Shown piece after piece: positions 47,144 to 56,802 of a stretch of 64,000 bases of DNA; positions within the stretch are counted from its first letter, which is position 1, and every line of letters starts with the position of its first letter. This DNA comes from Phenylobacterium sp. (lineage in GTDB: Bacteria; Pseudomonadota; Alphaproteobacteria; Caulobacterales; Caulobacteraceae), in NCBI RefSeq assembly GCF_022402485.1, contig NZ_JAKRSA010000030.1:1-64000 (forward strand), read 5' to 3'. The translations under genes were made by a program, and so were the position numbers. The notes beneath the pieces were generated by a model, which did no database searches, had not been told where the DNA came from, and saw only the letters and a list, made by a program, of their open reading frames with translations.

Positions 47144-48400
47144 TTATTCGAGGCGGTCAGCCTTGCGCAAGTCGGGAAAGAGCTTGGCCCAAAGGCCGGT
47201 CACGATCAACGTGCCTACGCCGCCCACCACGGCGGCTGCCACCACCCCCATGAAGCGGGCGAAGACCCCGGCCCGGAATTCCCCCAGTTCGTTGGAGGCG
47301 CCGATGAACAGGGTCGAGACCGCCGCCACCCGGCCGCGCATATGGTCGGGAATGACCAGCTGGATCAGGGTCTGGCGCACATAGACGCTGAGCATGTCGG
47401 CCCCGCCGAGGATGACCAGGGCCGCCACCGACAGCCAAAGGGACTGGGAGACGCCAAACACGATGGTGGCCAGGCCAAACACCGCCACGCCGGCGAACAT
47501 GGTGATCCCGGCGTTCGAGCGGATCGGCCGGGCGGCCAGCACCAGGGCAACGATGGTGGCCCCTATGGCTGGGGCGGCGCGCAGCAGGCCAAAGCCCTCC
47601 TCGCCCACATGCAGGATGTCCCGGGCAAACACCGGCAGCAGGGCCGTGGCCCCGCCCAGCAGCACGGCGAACAGGTCCAGCGAGATGGCCCCGAAGACGA
47701 TCTTCTGACGCCACACATAAACCAGGCCCTCCTTGATCAGGGCCAGGCGCGAGCCGGGCTGGAGATCGGGCTTGGTGCGACCGCTGATGAAGAACGTCAG
47801 GACGGCACCCGCCAGATAGAGGCAGAACGCCGTCTCGTAAGCGAGCGCCGTGGAGCGGGCCAGCAGCAGCCCGCCAATGGCCGGGCCAATGATCGAGGCG
47901 GTCTGCCAGGCTAGCGAATTCCAGGCGATGGCCCGGGGCAGCAGGCTGCGGGGCACCAGCATGGGGCCTAAGGCCGTGCCCGCTGGCGACATGAAGGCCC
48001 GTCCGGCCCCGAACACGGCGGCGACGCAAAGCAGCAGGGGCACCGAGGCAAAGCCCTGCCAGGTGGCCACGGCCAGCACGCCGGCGCTGGTCATCTCCAC
48101 CGCGTAGCAGATCAGCAGGATCTTGCGCCGGTCATAGCGGTCGACGGCCTCCCCGGCCGGCAGGGTCAGCAGGAAGACCGGAATGAAGGTGACCAGCCCC
48201 ACCATGCCGACCACAAAGGCCGCCTCGGCGACGCTCATGGTCTGGCGGGCCAGCTCATAGATGTGCCAGCCCAGCGCCACGCTCTGGATCTGCACCGCGA
48301 GCGATCCTGCCCAACGCGAGCCCCAGAACAGCAGATAGGGCCGCTGGCTCAATAGAGCGCGGGCGGATGGGAGCGGTTCTGAGTCGGGGGCGTGGGTCAT
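47144..48400 (-). CDS. MFS transporter (EntS/MFS_3 type)
   Basis: A 418-residue exporter with twelve predicted membrane helices. It starts YLLFWGSRWAGSLAVQIQSVALGWHIYEL, the typical first helix of MFS_3 members such as EntS, and has DRYDRRKILLICYAVEM as the loop 2-3 motif A. Substrate unknown. It is transcribed before the SDR gene and ahead of a gap where a small ORF lies in the opposite direction. Confidence 0.85.
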   Translation of the reverse strand: MTHAPDSEPLPSARALLSQRPYLLFWGSRWAGSLAVQIQSVALGWHIYELARQTMSVAEAAFVVGMVGLVTFIPVFLLTLPAGEAVDRYDRRKILLICYAVEMTSAGVLAVATWQGFASVPLLLCVAAVFGAGRAFMSPAGTALGPMLVPRSLLPRAIAWNSLAWQTASIIGPAIGGLLLARSTALAYETAFCLYLAGAVLTFFISGRTKPDLQPGSRLALIKEGLVYVWRQKIVFGAISLDLFAVLLGGATALLPVFARDILHVGEEGFGLLRAAPAIGATIVALVLAARPIRSNAGITMFAGVAVFGLATIVFGVSQSLWLSVAALVILGGADMLSVYVRQTLIQLVIPDHMRGRVAAVSTLFIGASNELGEFRAGVFARFMGVVAAAVVGGVGTLIVTGLWAKLFPDLRKADRLE

Positions 48401-48412
48401 GGACGGGGCAAC

Positions 48413-48565
48413 TTGGCCCGCGTCGGGTGGGGCGGCAACGCCCGTTTCGGGTTTCCATTGACCTTCGAGACCTGGAGCCTTATCCGCCCGGTCACCGACG
48501 ACCTGTTCGTCGAGGCTGACTGCGAGGGGCGCTCATGTGCGCGCTGCGACGAACCGGGCGCGTGA
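48413..48565 (+). CDS. possible small Cys-containing protein (50 aa)
   Basis: Below the ORF track's length limit. From a TTG at 48413, preceded by GGACGGGG, a 50-codon frame reads with good codon use, ends with VEADCEGRSCARCDEPGA and stops at TGA. Three cysteines in C-x4-C-x2-C could bind metal. It lies in the 240-base gap between the MFS and GNAT genes. It may be chance; support is codon bias and the Cys pattern only. Confidence 0.25.
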   Translation: MARVGWGGNARFGFPLTFETWSLIRPVTDDLFVEADCEGRSCARCDEPGA

Positions 48566-48643
48566 TCCGCGCCCTCTAGAGCTCCCTGGCCCCGCTGACC
48601 TGCGGGCCGGGTTCGTCTGTCCCGTAGCCTGCAAAGTTGCCCC

Positions 48644-49183
48644 ATGACCACCGCCATCTCCCCCGTTGCGGAGCCTGTTTCGGCTTCTGCCCCAGACATT
48701 CGCCCCGAGGCCCCCCAGGACAGCGCCGCCATTGAGGTGTTGCTGGACCACGCCTTTGGACCTGGCCGTTTCGCCAAGGTCTCCGAACGGGTTCGGGAAA
48801 TCGCCCCTTTGCGCCGTGATCTGTCCTTCTGTGCCTTTGAGGCGGGTCGGCTGGTGGGGGTGGTGCGTCAATCGGAGATCGCTGTGGGCGGCCACCGGAT
48901 GATCTTTCTGGGTCCCCTGGCGGTGGACGCCCAGGCGCGGCGCCTTGGGACTGGGGGCGCGCTGGTGGAGGCGGCCTGTGCGGCGGCGGCCCAGGCGGGC
49001 TTTGGCCAGGTGCTGCTGGTGGGGGCTCCGACGTACTTCGAGCGGCTTGGCTTTTCAGCCCAGGCCACCGGCCAGATCGTCATGCCTGGCCCGGTCGATC
49101 CTCGCCGCCTGATGCTGCGGCGGCTGGGTCCAGAGGATCAGGATGCCGGGGTCGTTTTCCAGGGCGCGGTCACGGCACCTTGA
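48644..49183 (+). CDS. GNAT N-acetyltransferase (YhbS-like)
   Basis: A 179-residue acetyltransferase of the GNAT superfamily. It has IRPEAPQDSAAIEVLLDHAFGPGR, LVGVVRQSEIAVGG and FLGPLAVDAQARRLGTGGALVEAA, whose RxxGTG segment is the CoA pyrophosphate loop. The late LVGAPTYFERLGFS fits. Substrate unknown. First gene of the + strand run that continues to the amidotransferase gene. Confidence 0.85.
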   Translation: MTTAISPVAEPVSASAPDIRPEAPQDSAAIEVLLDHAFGPGRFAKVSERVREIAPLRRDLSFCAFEAGRLVGVVRQSEIAVGGHRMIFLGPLAVDAQARRLGTGGALVEAACAAAAQAGFGQVLLVGAPTYFERLGFSAQATGQIVMPGPVDPRRLMLRRLGPEDQDAGVVFQGAVTAP

Positions 49184-49214
49184 GGCCTCCCGCCCCCACG
49201 CTTACCTTCTGGCC

Positions 49215-49793
49215 ATGACAGAGGTTGAACCCAAACCCGGCCTGGACGGGGTGATCGCAGCGGCCAAGCAGGCACCTGGGCGGGGGTTGCCGCCGGTTCA
49301 CCTGTGGAACCCGGCCCATTCCGGCGAGATCGACATCGTGATCACCGCCGATGGCCGCTGGATCCATGAGGGGGCGGCGATCAACCGGGCACCCCTGGTG
49401 CGGCTGTTCTCCACCGTGCTTCGGAAAGACCCCGACGGTTATTGGCTGGTGACGCCGGCCGAGAAGATGAAGATCACCGTCGATGACGCCCCCTTCATCG
49501 CCATCGCCCTGGATCAGGACCACGACGAGGCCGGCCGCCCTGTCCTGCGGTTTACCACCAATGTGGGCGACGTGGTCGAGGCGGGCCCCGACAACGCCCT
49601 GCGGGTGGAGATCGACCCCGTCACCCAGGAGCCCAGGCCCTATGTGCATGTCCGGCGGGGTCTGGAGGCCCTGGTGAGTCGCCCGGTGTTCTATGAGCTG
49701 GCGGCTATGGCCGACGAGCAGGACGGCATGCTCAGCGTGGAGTCGGGGGGCGTGCGTTTTCCCATCGGTCCGGTGGAGGCCCCGGTCTCGTGA
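49215..49793 (+). CDS. DUF1285 family protein
   Basis: 192 residues without signal or membrane helix. VHLWNPAHSGEIDIVITADGRWIHEGAAINRAPLVRLFSTVLRKD is the characteristic DUF1285 start. Function unknown; these proteins occur widely in Proteobacteria. The ATG at 49215 is chosen over the track start at 49143, which overlaps GNAT. Its stop overlaps the following GTG (GTGA), so it is coupled to the Nudix gene. Confidence 0.85.
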   Translation: MTEVEPKPGLDGVIAAAKQAPGRGLPPVHLWNPAHSGEIDIVITADGRWIHEGAAINRAPLVRLFSTVLRKDPDGYWLVTPAEKMKITVDDAPFIAIALDQDHDEAGRPVLRFTTNVGDVVEAGPDNALRVEIDPVTQEPRPYVHVRRGLEALVSRPVFYELAAMADEQDGMLSVESGGVRFPIGPVEAPVS

Positions 49794-50434
49794 GCCCCAC
49801 ATCGCCCGTGGGCGCCCTGCGCGACTGGATCACCCAGCGCCTGGATCCCCTGGAAGACCGAGCGCCCGCCGAGGGCCCCGTGGAATCCGACTTTGGGCCA
49901 CCCAGCGCCGATCCCGCCGTCGAGCCAGCGCCCCTGACCCCGGCCGCGGTGCTGGTCGGGCTGGTGGAGCGGGAGCATGGCTATTCCGTGCTGCTGACCC
50001 GGCGGGCCGATACCCTGCGCCGGCATACGGGGCAGATCGCCTTTCCCGGCGGCCGGCGTGATCCAGGCGAAACCATCTGGGAAACCGCCCTGCGGGAGAC
50101 CGAGGAGGAGGTCGGGATCCCCCGTCAGCTGGTGACCCTGGGGGGCCTTTCGACCCCCTACCGGACCGGCACCGGCTTTCTGGTGACGCCGGTAGTGGGC
50201 TTCATCGCCCCGGAGTTCACTGTGACCCCCAACCCCGCCGAGGTCGCCGACGTGTTCGAGACGCCGTTCGGCTTTCTCATGGATCCCACCAACCATGAGG
50301 AGCATGAGCGGGAATTCTCAGGCCAGTTGCGACGGTTCTACGCCATGACCCACGAGAACAGGTTCATATGGGGCGCTACGGCCGGAATGCTCCGGTCCCT
50401 GTACGACCGGCTCTATGGAGGCGCAGTTGCTTAG
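49790..50434 (+). CDS. Nudix hydrolase, CoA pyrophosphatase type
   Basis: 214 residues with the Nudix box GGRRDPGETIWETALRETEEEVGI (about 84-107), preceded by LLTRRADTLRRHTGQIAFPGG, the CoA-pyrophosphatase (NudL-like) signature. It cleaves CoA derivatives to phosphopantetheine. Starts GTG, overlapping DUF1285 by four bases and the DUF6111 gene by 20. Confidence 0.9.
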   Translation: MSPTSPVGALRDWITQRLDPLEDRAPAEGPVESDFGPPSADPAVEPAPLTPAAVLVGLVEREHGYSVLLTRRADTLRRHTGQIAFPGGRRDPGETIWETALRETEEEVGIPRQLVTLGGLSTPYRTGTGFLVTPVVGFIAPEFTVTPNPAEVADVFETPFGFLMDPTNHEEHEREFSGQLRRFYAMTHENRFIWGATAGMLRSLYDRLYGGAVA

Positions 50435-50705
50435 GATCATCCTCGTCCGCGCGGTGCTCATCGCGCTGCCCTTCATTGCCTGGTTCATCTGGGCTGAGTG
50501 GTCCAAGCGAACGGGGCGGCCCATGGGTGCCACCCCCTGGGCCTGGTTGATCACCGCCTCGGCGGTGCTGTTTGGCCTTTCGCTGGTGGCGACGGGCGTG
50601 TTCCAATCGGACAACCGCGGCGACGTCTATGTTCCGGCGGAAGTCAGAGAAGACGGTCGGGTCATCCCGGGCCACTTCGAGGAAAAGGAAACCCCCGCCC
50701 CATGA
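50415..50705 (+). CDS. DUF6111 small membrane protein
   Basis: 96 residues with two membrane helices (about 7-28, LRIILVRAVLIALPFIAWFIW, and 43-64) and an acidic periplasmic or cytoplasmic tail. Matches the alphaproteobacterial DUF6111 family found between Nudix and CCA-adding genes. Function unknown. Overlaps both neighbours. Confidence 0.8.
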   Translation: MEAQLLRIILVRAVLIALPFIAWFIWAEWSKRTGRPMGATPWAWLITASAVLFGLSLVATGVFQSDNRGDVYVPAEVREDGRVIPGHFEEKETPAP

Positions 50706-51952
50706 GCGAGCGTCTTGGTCCCCGCCCCTGGTTGAACGCACCGGCGACGGTCGCGGTGTTCGATGCCCTGGAGGCCAAGGGTGGGCCAGGCTGCGCCCGG
50801 GTGGTCGGGGGCGCGGTGCGCAACACCGTGATAGGCGCGCCCGTGGACGATATCGACATCGCCACGACCCTGACGCCGGAGGAGGTCACCGCCGCCCTGG
50901 TCGATGCAGGTCTCAAGGCCATTCCCACAGGTGTCGATCACGGCACGGTGACGGCGCTCGCCCATGGACGGAGCTTCGAGATCACCACCCTGCGCCGGGA
51001 TGTGGAGACCGACGGTCGCCGCGCCGTGGTCGCCTACACCACCGACTGGACCGAAGACGCCCAGCGCCGGGACTTCACCCTCAACACCCTCTATGCCGAC
51101 CGTGACGGGACCGTGCATGATCCCTTGGGCACGGGCCTGGCTGACGCCAGGGCGCGCCGGGTCGTGTTTGTGGGCGAGGCGCGCACCCGCATCGCCGAGG
51201 ACTATCTGCGAATTCTGCGGTTCTTCCGTTTCCAGGCCTGGTATGGCCGCGGGCCGGCCGATCCGGAGGCCCTGGCCGCCTGCGAGGCCCTGCGCGACAC
51301 CCTGGCTGAGCGTCCAGGGGAGCGGATCTCCAAGGAATTTCTGAAGCTGCTCGCCGCCGATGATCCCAGGGCCAGCGTCCGCCAGATGGCCGCCGCCGGC
51401 ATTCTCCAGGTGATCTTGCCTCCGATGGACGATCTCCACGATTTCGAGGCCCTGGTGGAGATCGAAAGCGAGATGCTGTTCGAGTGTGATCCGATCCTGC
51501 GACTGGCGACCCTGTTGCCGGCCGACCAGATCTCCGTGGCTCAGGCGGCAGAACGCCTGCGGCTATCCGGTGCAGAGCGCGACCGTCTGGTCGCCGCCAA
51601 GGGGCATGGCCCGCGCATCACTAGCTGGATGAGCCCCAGGGAGACCCGCCGGGCGATCTATGCTCTGTCGGCACCGACCTTCCATGACCGGATCAAGCTC
51701 GCCTGGGCCAAATCCAACCGCACCGCCACCGCTGCTCAGTGGCGGGGCCTGCTGGCCCTCTGTGACAGCTGGACGCCGCCGGCCTTCCCGCTGAGCGGCG
51801 AGGAAGTGGTCCATGCCGGGGTGCCCAAGGGCCCAATGGTCGGCCAGGTCCTGCAGGAGGTCGAGGACTGGTGGATCGACCACGATTTTCTCCAGGACAA
51901 GTTCTCGGCCATCGAAAAGCTCAAGGCCGTGGCTCAGGGGCTGGCCTACTAG
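50702..51952 (+). CDS. CCA tRNA nucleotidyltransferase
   Basis: A class II polymerase-beta-fold enzyme of 416 residues that completes or repairs tRNA 3' ends. VVGGAVRNTVIGAPVDDIDIAT (about 31-55) contains the nucleotidyl-transfer GGAVRN and catalytic DDID; RRDFTLNTLY and RIAEDYLRILRFFRFQ follow. The start is the ATG at 50702, overlapping the DUF6111 stop. The C-terminal arm is poorly conserved, as usual. It may add CCA fully or only A; not resolved. Confidence 0.93.
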   Translation: MSERLGPRPWLNAPATVAVFDALEAKGGPGCARVVGGAVRNTVIGAPVDDIDIATTLTPEEVTAALVDAGLKAIPTGVDHGTVTALAHGRSFEITTLRRDVETDGRRAVVAYTTDWTEDAQRRDFTLNTLYADRDGTVHDPLGTGLADARARRVVFVGEARTRIAEDYLRILRFFRFQAWYGRGPADPEALAACEALRDTLAERPGERISKEFLKLLAADDPRASVRQMAAAGILQVILPPMDDLHDFEALVEIESEMLFECDPILRLATLLPADQISVAQAAERLRLSGAERDRLVAAKGHGPRITSWMSPRETRRAIYALSAPTFHDRIKLAWAKSNRTATAAQWRGLLALCDSWTPPAFPLSGEEVVHAGVPKGPMVGQVLQEVEDWWIDHDFLQDKFSAIEKLKAVAQGLAY

Positions 51953-51956
51953 GGCG

Positions 51957-52673
51957 ATGAGAGTCGGAATTCTGAAGACTGGGGCACCGCCGGAGCCCCT
52001 TGAAACTCAGTTCGGCGGCTATCCCGACATGTTGCGGCGTCTGCTGGGCGAGCGGGCCCATGACTATGTGGAGTTCGATGCCTCATCCGGCGTCCTGCCG
52101 CCGGCTCCGGACGCCTGTGACGCCTATCTGATCACAGGCTCCTCGGCGGGGGTATACGACACCCACCCCTGGATCGCTGAGCTGATCGCCTTTTTGCGGT
52201 CTGCCCGGGGGAAGGCGGGACTGGTAGGGGTCTGTTTTGGCCACCAGGTCATGGCCGAGGCCTTTGGCGGCCAGGTCATCAAGTCCCCCAAGGGCTGGGG
52301 GGTGGGACTGCACACCTACGACCTGCACGAGCCGGTTCCAGGGCTTGCAGGGCTTAGCGCCCTGGCGGCGGCGGCGTCCCATCAGGATCAGGTGGTGGTT
52401 CCCCCTCCGGGGGCCAGGGTGCTGGCGTCCAGCGCCTTCACCCCGTTCGGCATGCTGGCCTATGGGGATCAATCGGCCATTTCCATCCAGCTGCATCCTG
52501 AGTTCGAGCCGGCCTATGCCAAGGCCCTGATCGAGGCCAGACGTGGTGCGCGATACAGTGATCTGCAAGCCGATCAGGCGGTGGCTAGCTATCAGGCACC
52601 CGACGACCGGGCGGCCCTCGGGGGCTGGATCACGGCCTTTCTCAACGGTCTGCCAGCCAACAGGTCCGTGTGA
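51957..52673 (+). CDS. class I glutamine amidotransferase-like protein
   Basis: 238 residues. GVCFGHQ holds the nucleophile Cys, and HPEFEP the His and Glu, giving a complete triad. MRVGILKTGAPPEPLETQFGGYPDMLRRLLGE resembles GMP-synthase-like type I GATase proteins that act on small molecules. The reaction is unknown. The ATG at 51957 lies four bases after the CCA gene stop. Confidence 0.88.
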   Translation: MRVGILKTGAPPEPLETQFGGYPDMLRRLLGERAHDYVEFDASSGVLPPAPDACDAYLITGSSAGVYDTHPWIAELIAFLRSARGKAGLVGVCFGHQVMAEAFGGQVIKSPKGWGVGLHTYDLHEPVPGLAGLSALAAAASHQDQVVVPPPGARVLASSAFTPFGMLAYGDQSAISIQLHPEFEPAYAKALIEARRGARYSDLQADQAVASYQAPDDRAALGGWITAFLNGLPANRSV

Positions 52674-52684
52674 GGCTTAAGGCC

Positions 52685-53281
52685 TCAATCGGCGGTCCAG
52701 ACGAATGCACTCAGTCTGGCGCCCTTTTCGAGGAGCGCCTCGCTAAGGACCGAATCGGCGGGGCCCTCGAAGTCTGGGAGCACGAAGATGTATCCCAGCC
52801 TCGGCTCACCTGGCCGGTAGCAGACCAGGGTCAGGGCTGAGCCCTCCTGCCCACGGACGCAGAGGTCTGGGGTAAAGCCGGCCGCGATCCATCCGGTGCC
52901 CAGCTCTTCCCCAAGGGGCCCCACCACCGGCCCGCCTCGTCCCAGGATGCGGCCAACGCGCTTGGGATCAATTCCCGGGTGAAGGTCGACCCTCAAGCCA
53001 TCGGGGCGGCGAATGGTGATGATGTCGGGCTCGCCATTCCGCTCCCGCTGCACCTCGGCATTGGGAAAATGGCCCTTGATGCGGTCTACGGTCAGGGGTG
53101 TGGCGCCGTTGATCTCGCCCGCACCCATCTCGTTGAAGGTGATCAGGATCGGTCCCACCACCGCCCGGCTCTGGGCTGGTTCTGGGCCAGCCTCAGGGGC
53201 CGGCTCGACAGACCCGGGTGTCTGCGGGCCGCAGGCCACCAGAAAGAGGCCGACTGCGGCGATACTCAAAAGGGCTCGCAT
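52685..53281 (-). CDS. DUF1131 (YfeY-like) lipoprotein
   Basis: 198 residues with a lipoprotein signal (lipobox LVAC, start ATG 53281) and a DUF1131 domain: VGPILITFNEMGAGEINGATPLTVDRIKGHFP and LGTGWIAAGFTPDLCVRGQEGSALTLVCYRP, whose two Cys may pair. In E. coli YfeY is a sigma-E-regulated lipoprotein. Convergent to the amidotransferase gene. Confidence 0.83.
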   Translation of the reverse strand: MRALLSIAAVGLFLVACGPQTPGSVEPAPEAGPEPAQSRAVVGPILITFNEMGAGEINGATPLTVDRIKGHFPNAEVQRERNGEPDIITIRRPDGLRVDLHPGIDPKRVGRILGRGGPVVGPLGEELGTGWIAAGFTPDLCVRGQEGSALTLVCYRPGEPRLGYIFVLPDFEGPADSVLSEALLEKGARLSAFVWTAD

Positions 53282-53334
53282 CACCCGACCCTCGCATAGC
53301 CAAGCCGTCGGAGGCAAATCCAATGGGCCGGCGC

Positions 53335-54210
53335 TCAGGGCCAGCTGACCATCGGGGGCATGGAGGAGAGGATCGAGGTGATGTTGCCGCCGGTCTTCAG
53401 GCCGAACATGGTGCCCCGGTCATAGAGGAGGTTGAACTCCACATAGCGACCCCGGCGGACCATCTGCTCCTGGCGGTCGGCTTCGGTCCAGGGTGTGGCC
53501 ATCCGACCCCTGGCGATGGCGGGATAGACCTGGGCAAAGGCCTTGCCCACGTCCTGGGTGAAGGCGAAGTCCCGCTCCCAGTCGCCGGAATTGTGGTGAT
53601 CATAGAAGATGCCGCCGATCCCCCGGGGCTCATTGCGATGGGGCAGGAAGAAATACTCGTCGCAGCGGGCCTTGTAGGGGCCGTACCAGGCCGGGTCATG
53701 GGCGTCGCAGGCGCCCTGCATGGCGGCATGGAAAGCCACGGCGTCGGGGTTTTCCTGCGTGCGCTGATAGTCCTGGGTCGGGGTCAGGTCTGCACCGCCC
53801 CCAAACCAGCTCTTCCGGGTGGCCAGGAAGCGGGTGTTCATGTGCACCGCCGGGACATGCGGATTGCGCATGTGGGCGATCAGGCTGATTCCAGTGGCGG
53901 TGAATGAAGGGTCCTCATCGGCACCAGGCATGGTGGCGGCCATTTCCGGGGTGAACGTCCCGTGCACCAGGCTGATATGGACACCGCACTTCTCAAAGAA
54001 GCGGCCCCCCCGCATGAAGCCCATCACGCCGCCGCCGCCAGCCGGTCGGTCCCAGGGGGTCAGTTCAAAGCGCCCTGGGTCGCCGGGATAGAGATCGGCG
54101 GGTGCCTCATCCTCCAGGGCCTCAAAGGCGGCGACAATCTGGTCGCGGAGGGCGTCAAACCAGGCCCGGGCCCGGCGGTTGCGGTCATCGAGGGTGGCGG
54201 CGTCTGTCAT
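53335..54210 (-). CDS. hemF: oxygen-dependent coproporphyrinogen III oxidase
   Basis: A 291-residue enzyme of aerobic heme synthesis. It has [39 protein letters not shown] and the C-terminal [21 protein letters not shown] signature. Overlaps trmL by four bases (ATGA), transcribed with it. Full-length. Confidence 0.96.
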   Translation of the reverse strand: MTDAATLDDRNRRARAWFDALRDQIVAAFEALEDEAPADLYPGDPGRFELTPWDRPAGGGGVMGFMRGGRFFEKCGVHISLVHGTFTPEMAATMPGADEDPSFTATGISLIAHMRNPHVPAVHMNTRFLATRKSWFGGGADLTPTQDYQRTQENPDAVAFHAAMQGACDAHDPAWYGPYKARCDEYFFLPHRNEPRGIGGIFYDHHNSGDWERDFAFTQDVGKAFAQVYPAIARGRMATPWTEADRQEQMVRRGRYVEFNLLYDRGTMFGLKTGGNITSILSSMPPMVSWP

Positions 54211-54677
54211 GGGACAAGGGGCTTAGGGAATCCATCGGTCTGGCGCAACGCCTCCGAAAGACCAATGGCGGCCGAAACGGTGAGATTCAGCGAGCGGGCC
54301 TCCGGCGCCAGGGGGATCAAGAGGCGCGCCTGGGCTGCGGCATGCACCTCGGGCGGGACCCCAGAACTCTCTCGGCCAAAGAGCAAGGTGTCGCCAGGCT
54401 GGAAGGTAAAGCTGTGCAGGGGCTGGGCTGCGCGGGTGGTGAACAGCACCAGCCGGCCTTCCTGTCGCTCCGGGGCAGCCAGAAAGGACTCGAAGCTGTC
54501 GCGCCGCGTCCACCGGGCCAGACGGCCATAATCCAGGGCTGCGCGCTTGACCGCCTTATCGGATAGCGGGAAGCCGCAGGGCTCTATCACCTCGAATTCG
54601 ACGTCCAGACAGGCGGCCAGCCGGAGGGCAGCACCGACGTTTTGCGGAATGTCCGGTTGAAAAAGGGCCAAACGCAT
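54207..54677 (-). CDS. trmL: tRNA (cytidine/uridine-34-2'-O)-methyltransferase TrmL
   Basis: A 156-residue SPOUT methyltransferase: [39 protein letters not shown] and [17 protein letters not shown] form the trefoil knot that holds SAM. It modifies the ribose of the wobble base in tRNA-Leu in E. coli. The track start at 54896 is much too far upstream; the ATG at 54677 fits. Coupled to hemF. Confidence 0.93.
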   Translation of the reverse strand: MRLALFQPDIPQNVGAALRLAACLDVEFEVIEPCGFPLSDKAVKRAALDYGRLARWTRRDSFESFLAAPERQEGRLVLFTTRAAQPLHSFTFQPGDTLLFGRESSGVPPEVHAAAQARLLIPLAPEARSLNLTVSAAIGLSEALRQTDGFPKPLVP

Positions 54678-54916
54678 TCTAAGCGAACCACCGACGGAAT
54701 TAGCTGGGGCGTGGGACGAATCGCGAGGCTTGTCGCCGCACTTGTGTGGCATGGCTAGTGCGACATTTCCTGCGGCCCTATATGGGTTCCAGAGCAGGCC
54801 TGTGACAGAGCTTCTGATCAGGCCGACAGACGGGGCGTCGCGGTCCTCATCGTGAGCGTCCGAACGGGCAGAGGTTCTATTTTGGGCCGACGCCAAAACC
54901 GAAGGGTAGCTTAAAG

Positions 54917-55471
54917 GTGGCTGACACCGTCGTGGGCGAAAATCCCGATCCGCATGCCGCGGGCGAAGACCCGAACCGGCGCGACTTCATCCATATCGCC
55001 GCAGGGGCTGCGGCGGTGGGTGCCGTGGGCGTTATGGCCTGGCCGTTCATCGATCAGATGAACCCGTCGGCCGACACCCTGGCCCTGGCCTCGGTGGAGT
55101 TTGACCTGTCCAAGGTCGCCCTGGGCCAACAGGTGACCATCAAATGGCGGGGCAAGCCCCTGTTCATTCGAAAGCGCACCGATAAGGAAATCGCTGCGGC
55201 GGTCGCTGACGATACGGCCAGCATGCCCGATCCCCAGGCCGACGAGGCCCGCCATAAGCCGGGCAAGGCCGAGTGGATGATCCTGATCGGTGCCTGCACC
55301 CATCTGGGCTGCGTGCCGACCTTCGCTGGCGGTGACTATGGCGGCTGGTTCTGCCCCTGCCACGGCTCGCACTATGACACCTCAGGCCGGATCCGCAGGG
55401 GCCCTGCGCCCACCAATCTGCCGGTGCCGGACTACGAGTTCCTCTCCGACACCAAGGTCAAGGTGGGCTGA
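54917..55471 (+). CDS. petA: ubiquinol-cytochrome c reductase, Rieske Fe-S subunit
   Basis: 184 residues starting from GTG 54917. A twin-arginine-like [22 protein letters not shown] anchor (about 21-43) inserts it in the inner membrane. The 2Fe-2S ligands are in CTHLGC and CPCHGSHYD. First gene of petABC, the bc1 complex. The 240 bases upstream, shared with the divergent trmL gene, should contain the promoter. Confidence 0.96.
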   Translation: MADTVVGENPDPHAAGEDPNRRDFIHIAAGAAAVGAVGVMAWPFIDQMNPSADTLALASVEFDLSKVALGQQVTIKWRGKPLFIRKRTDKEIAAAVADDTASMPDPQADEARHKPGKAEWMILIGACTHLGCVPTFAGGDYGGWFCPCHGSHYDTSGRIRRGPAPTNLPVPDYEFLSDTKVKVG

Positions 55472-55476
55472 CAGCG

Positions 55477-56796
55477 ATGAGCGGACATTCCACTTACGAA
55501 CCCAAGACGGGCTTTGAGCGCTGGCTCGACACCCGCCTGCCGATCGTCCGGCTGGGCTGGGACAGCATTGTCGATTATCCGACGCCGAAGAACCTGAACT
55601 ACTGGTGGACCTTCGGGGGCATCCTCGCCGTCTGCCTGGTGATCCAGATCGCCACAGGCATCGTGCTGGCCATGCATTATGTGCCGCACGTCGACTACGC
55701 CTTTTCGTCGGTCGAGCGGATCATGCGCGACGTGAACTACGGTTGGCTGGTGCGCTACATGCACTCCAACGGCGCGTCGATGTTCTTCATCGCCGTCTAC
55801 ATCCACATGTTCCGCGGTCTCTATTACGGGTCCTACAAGGCACCCCGCGAGGTGCTCTGGATCCTCGGCTTCATCATCTATCTGCTGATGATGGCGACGG
55901 CCTTCATGGGCTATGTGCTGCCCTGGGGCCAGATGAGCTTCCACGGCGCGGTCGTGATCACCAACCTGTTCGGCGCCCTGCCGCTGGTTGGCGAGGCCAT
56001 CACCACCTGGCTGTGGGGCGGGTTTGCGGTGGATAACGCCACCCTGAACCGCTTCTTCTCCCTGCACTTCCTGCTGCCGTTCATGATTGCCGGCGTCGTT
56101 GGCCTGCACATCTGGGCTCTGCATGTGCCGGGGAACAACAACCCCATCGGCGTGAACGTGAAGTCCAAGGCCGACACCGTCCCCTTCCACCCGTACTATA
56201 CGGTGAAGGACGGCTTCGCGATCGTGCTGTTCCTGATCCTGTTCGCCACCTTCCTGTTCTTCAATCCGAACGCCCTGGGCCATCCGGACAACTACATCCC
56301 GGCGAACCCCCTGGTGACCCCCGCTCACATCGTGCCCGAATGGTACTTCCTGCCGTTCTACGCGATCCTGCGGGCGGTGCCGGACAAGCTGGGCGGCGTG
56401 CTGTTGATGTTCGGTGCCATCGCGGTGCTGTTCGTCCTGCCCTGGCTCGACACCTCCAAGGTCCGGTCCATGCGCTACCGTCCGACGGGCAAGCTCTATT
56501 TCCTGATCTTCGCCCTGGCCTGCATCGTGCTCGGCTATTGCGGCGGTCAGCTTCCCGACGACAAGGTGATCCCGGGTCTGTCGACCTTCATCCTGATCGA
56601 TGCTGACCTCAACAGCTTCGTCTGGCTGTCACGTCTGGCCACCCTCTACTACTTCGCCTACTTCCTGGTGGTCCTGCCGATCCTCGGCCTAACCGAGACG
56701 CCAACAGCTCAGCCGGAATCGATATCCACGCCCGTCCTGTCACACCCGGCAGGCCTGCCGGCCGGCGCTGTCGCTGCGCCTGAAAAGAAGGGTTGA
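55477..56796 (+). CDS. petB: ubiquinol-cytochrome c reductase, cytochrome b
   Basis: A 439-residue core subunit with eight to nine membrane helices. The heme-ligand histidines lie in [12 protein letters not shown]-type [24 protein letters not shown] and [24 protein letters not shown] is the quinol-site PEWY. Six bases after petA. Normal length for a split-free alphaproteobacterial cytochrome b. Confidence 0.97.
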   Translation: MSGHSTYEPKTGFERWLDTRLPIVRLGWDSIVDYPTPKNLNYWWTFGGILAVCLVIQIATGIVLAMHYVPHVDYAFSSVERIMRDVNYGWLVRYMHSNGASMFFIAVYIHMFRGLYYGSYKAPREVLWILGFIIYLLMMATAFMGYVLPWGQMSFHGAVVITNLFGALPLVGEAITTWLWGGFAVDNATLNRFFSLHFLLPFMIAGVVGLHIWALHVPGNNNPIGVNVKSKADTVPFHPYYTVKDGFAIVLFLILFATFLFFNPNALGHPDNYIPANPLVTPAHIVPEWYFLPFYAILRAVPDKLGGVLLMFGAIAVLFVLPWLDTSKVRSMRYRPTGKLYFLIFALACIVLGYCGGQLPDDKVIPGLSTFILIDADLNSFVWLSRLATLYYFAYFLVVLPILGLTETPTAQPESISTPVLSHPAGLPAGAVAAPEKKG

Positions 56797-56802
56797 GCCC
56801 AG

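Noticed and set aside
54678-54916. Promoter of petABC
   Set aside because: TTGTCG and GGCTAG elements are present but the spacing and -10 are poor; not enough to place a promoter.
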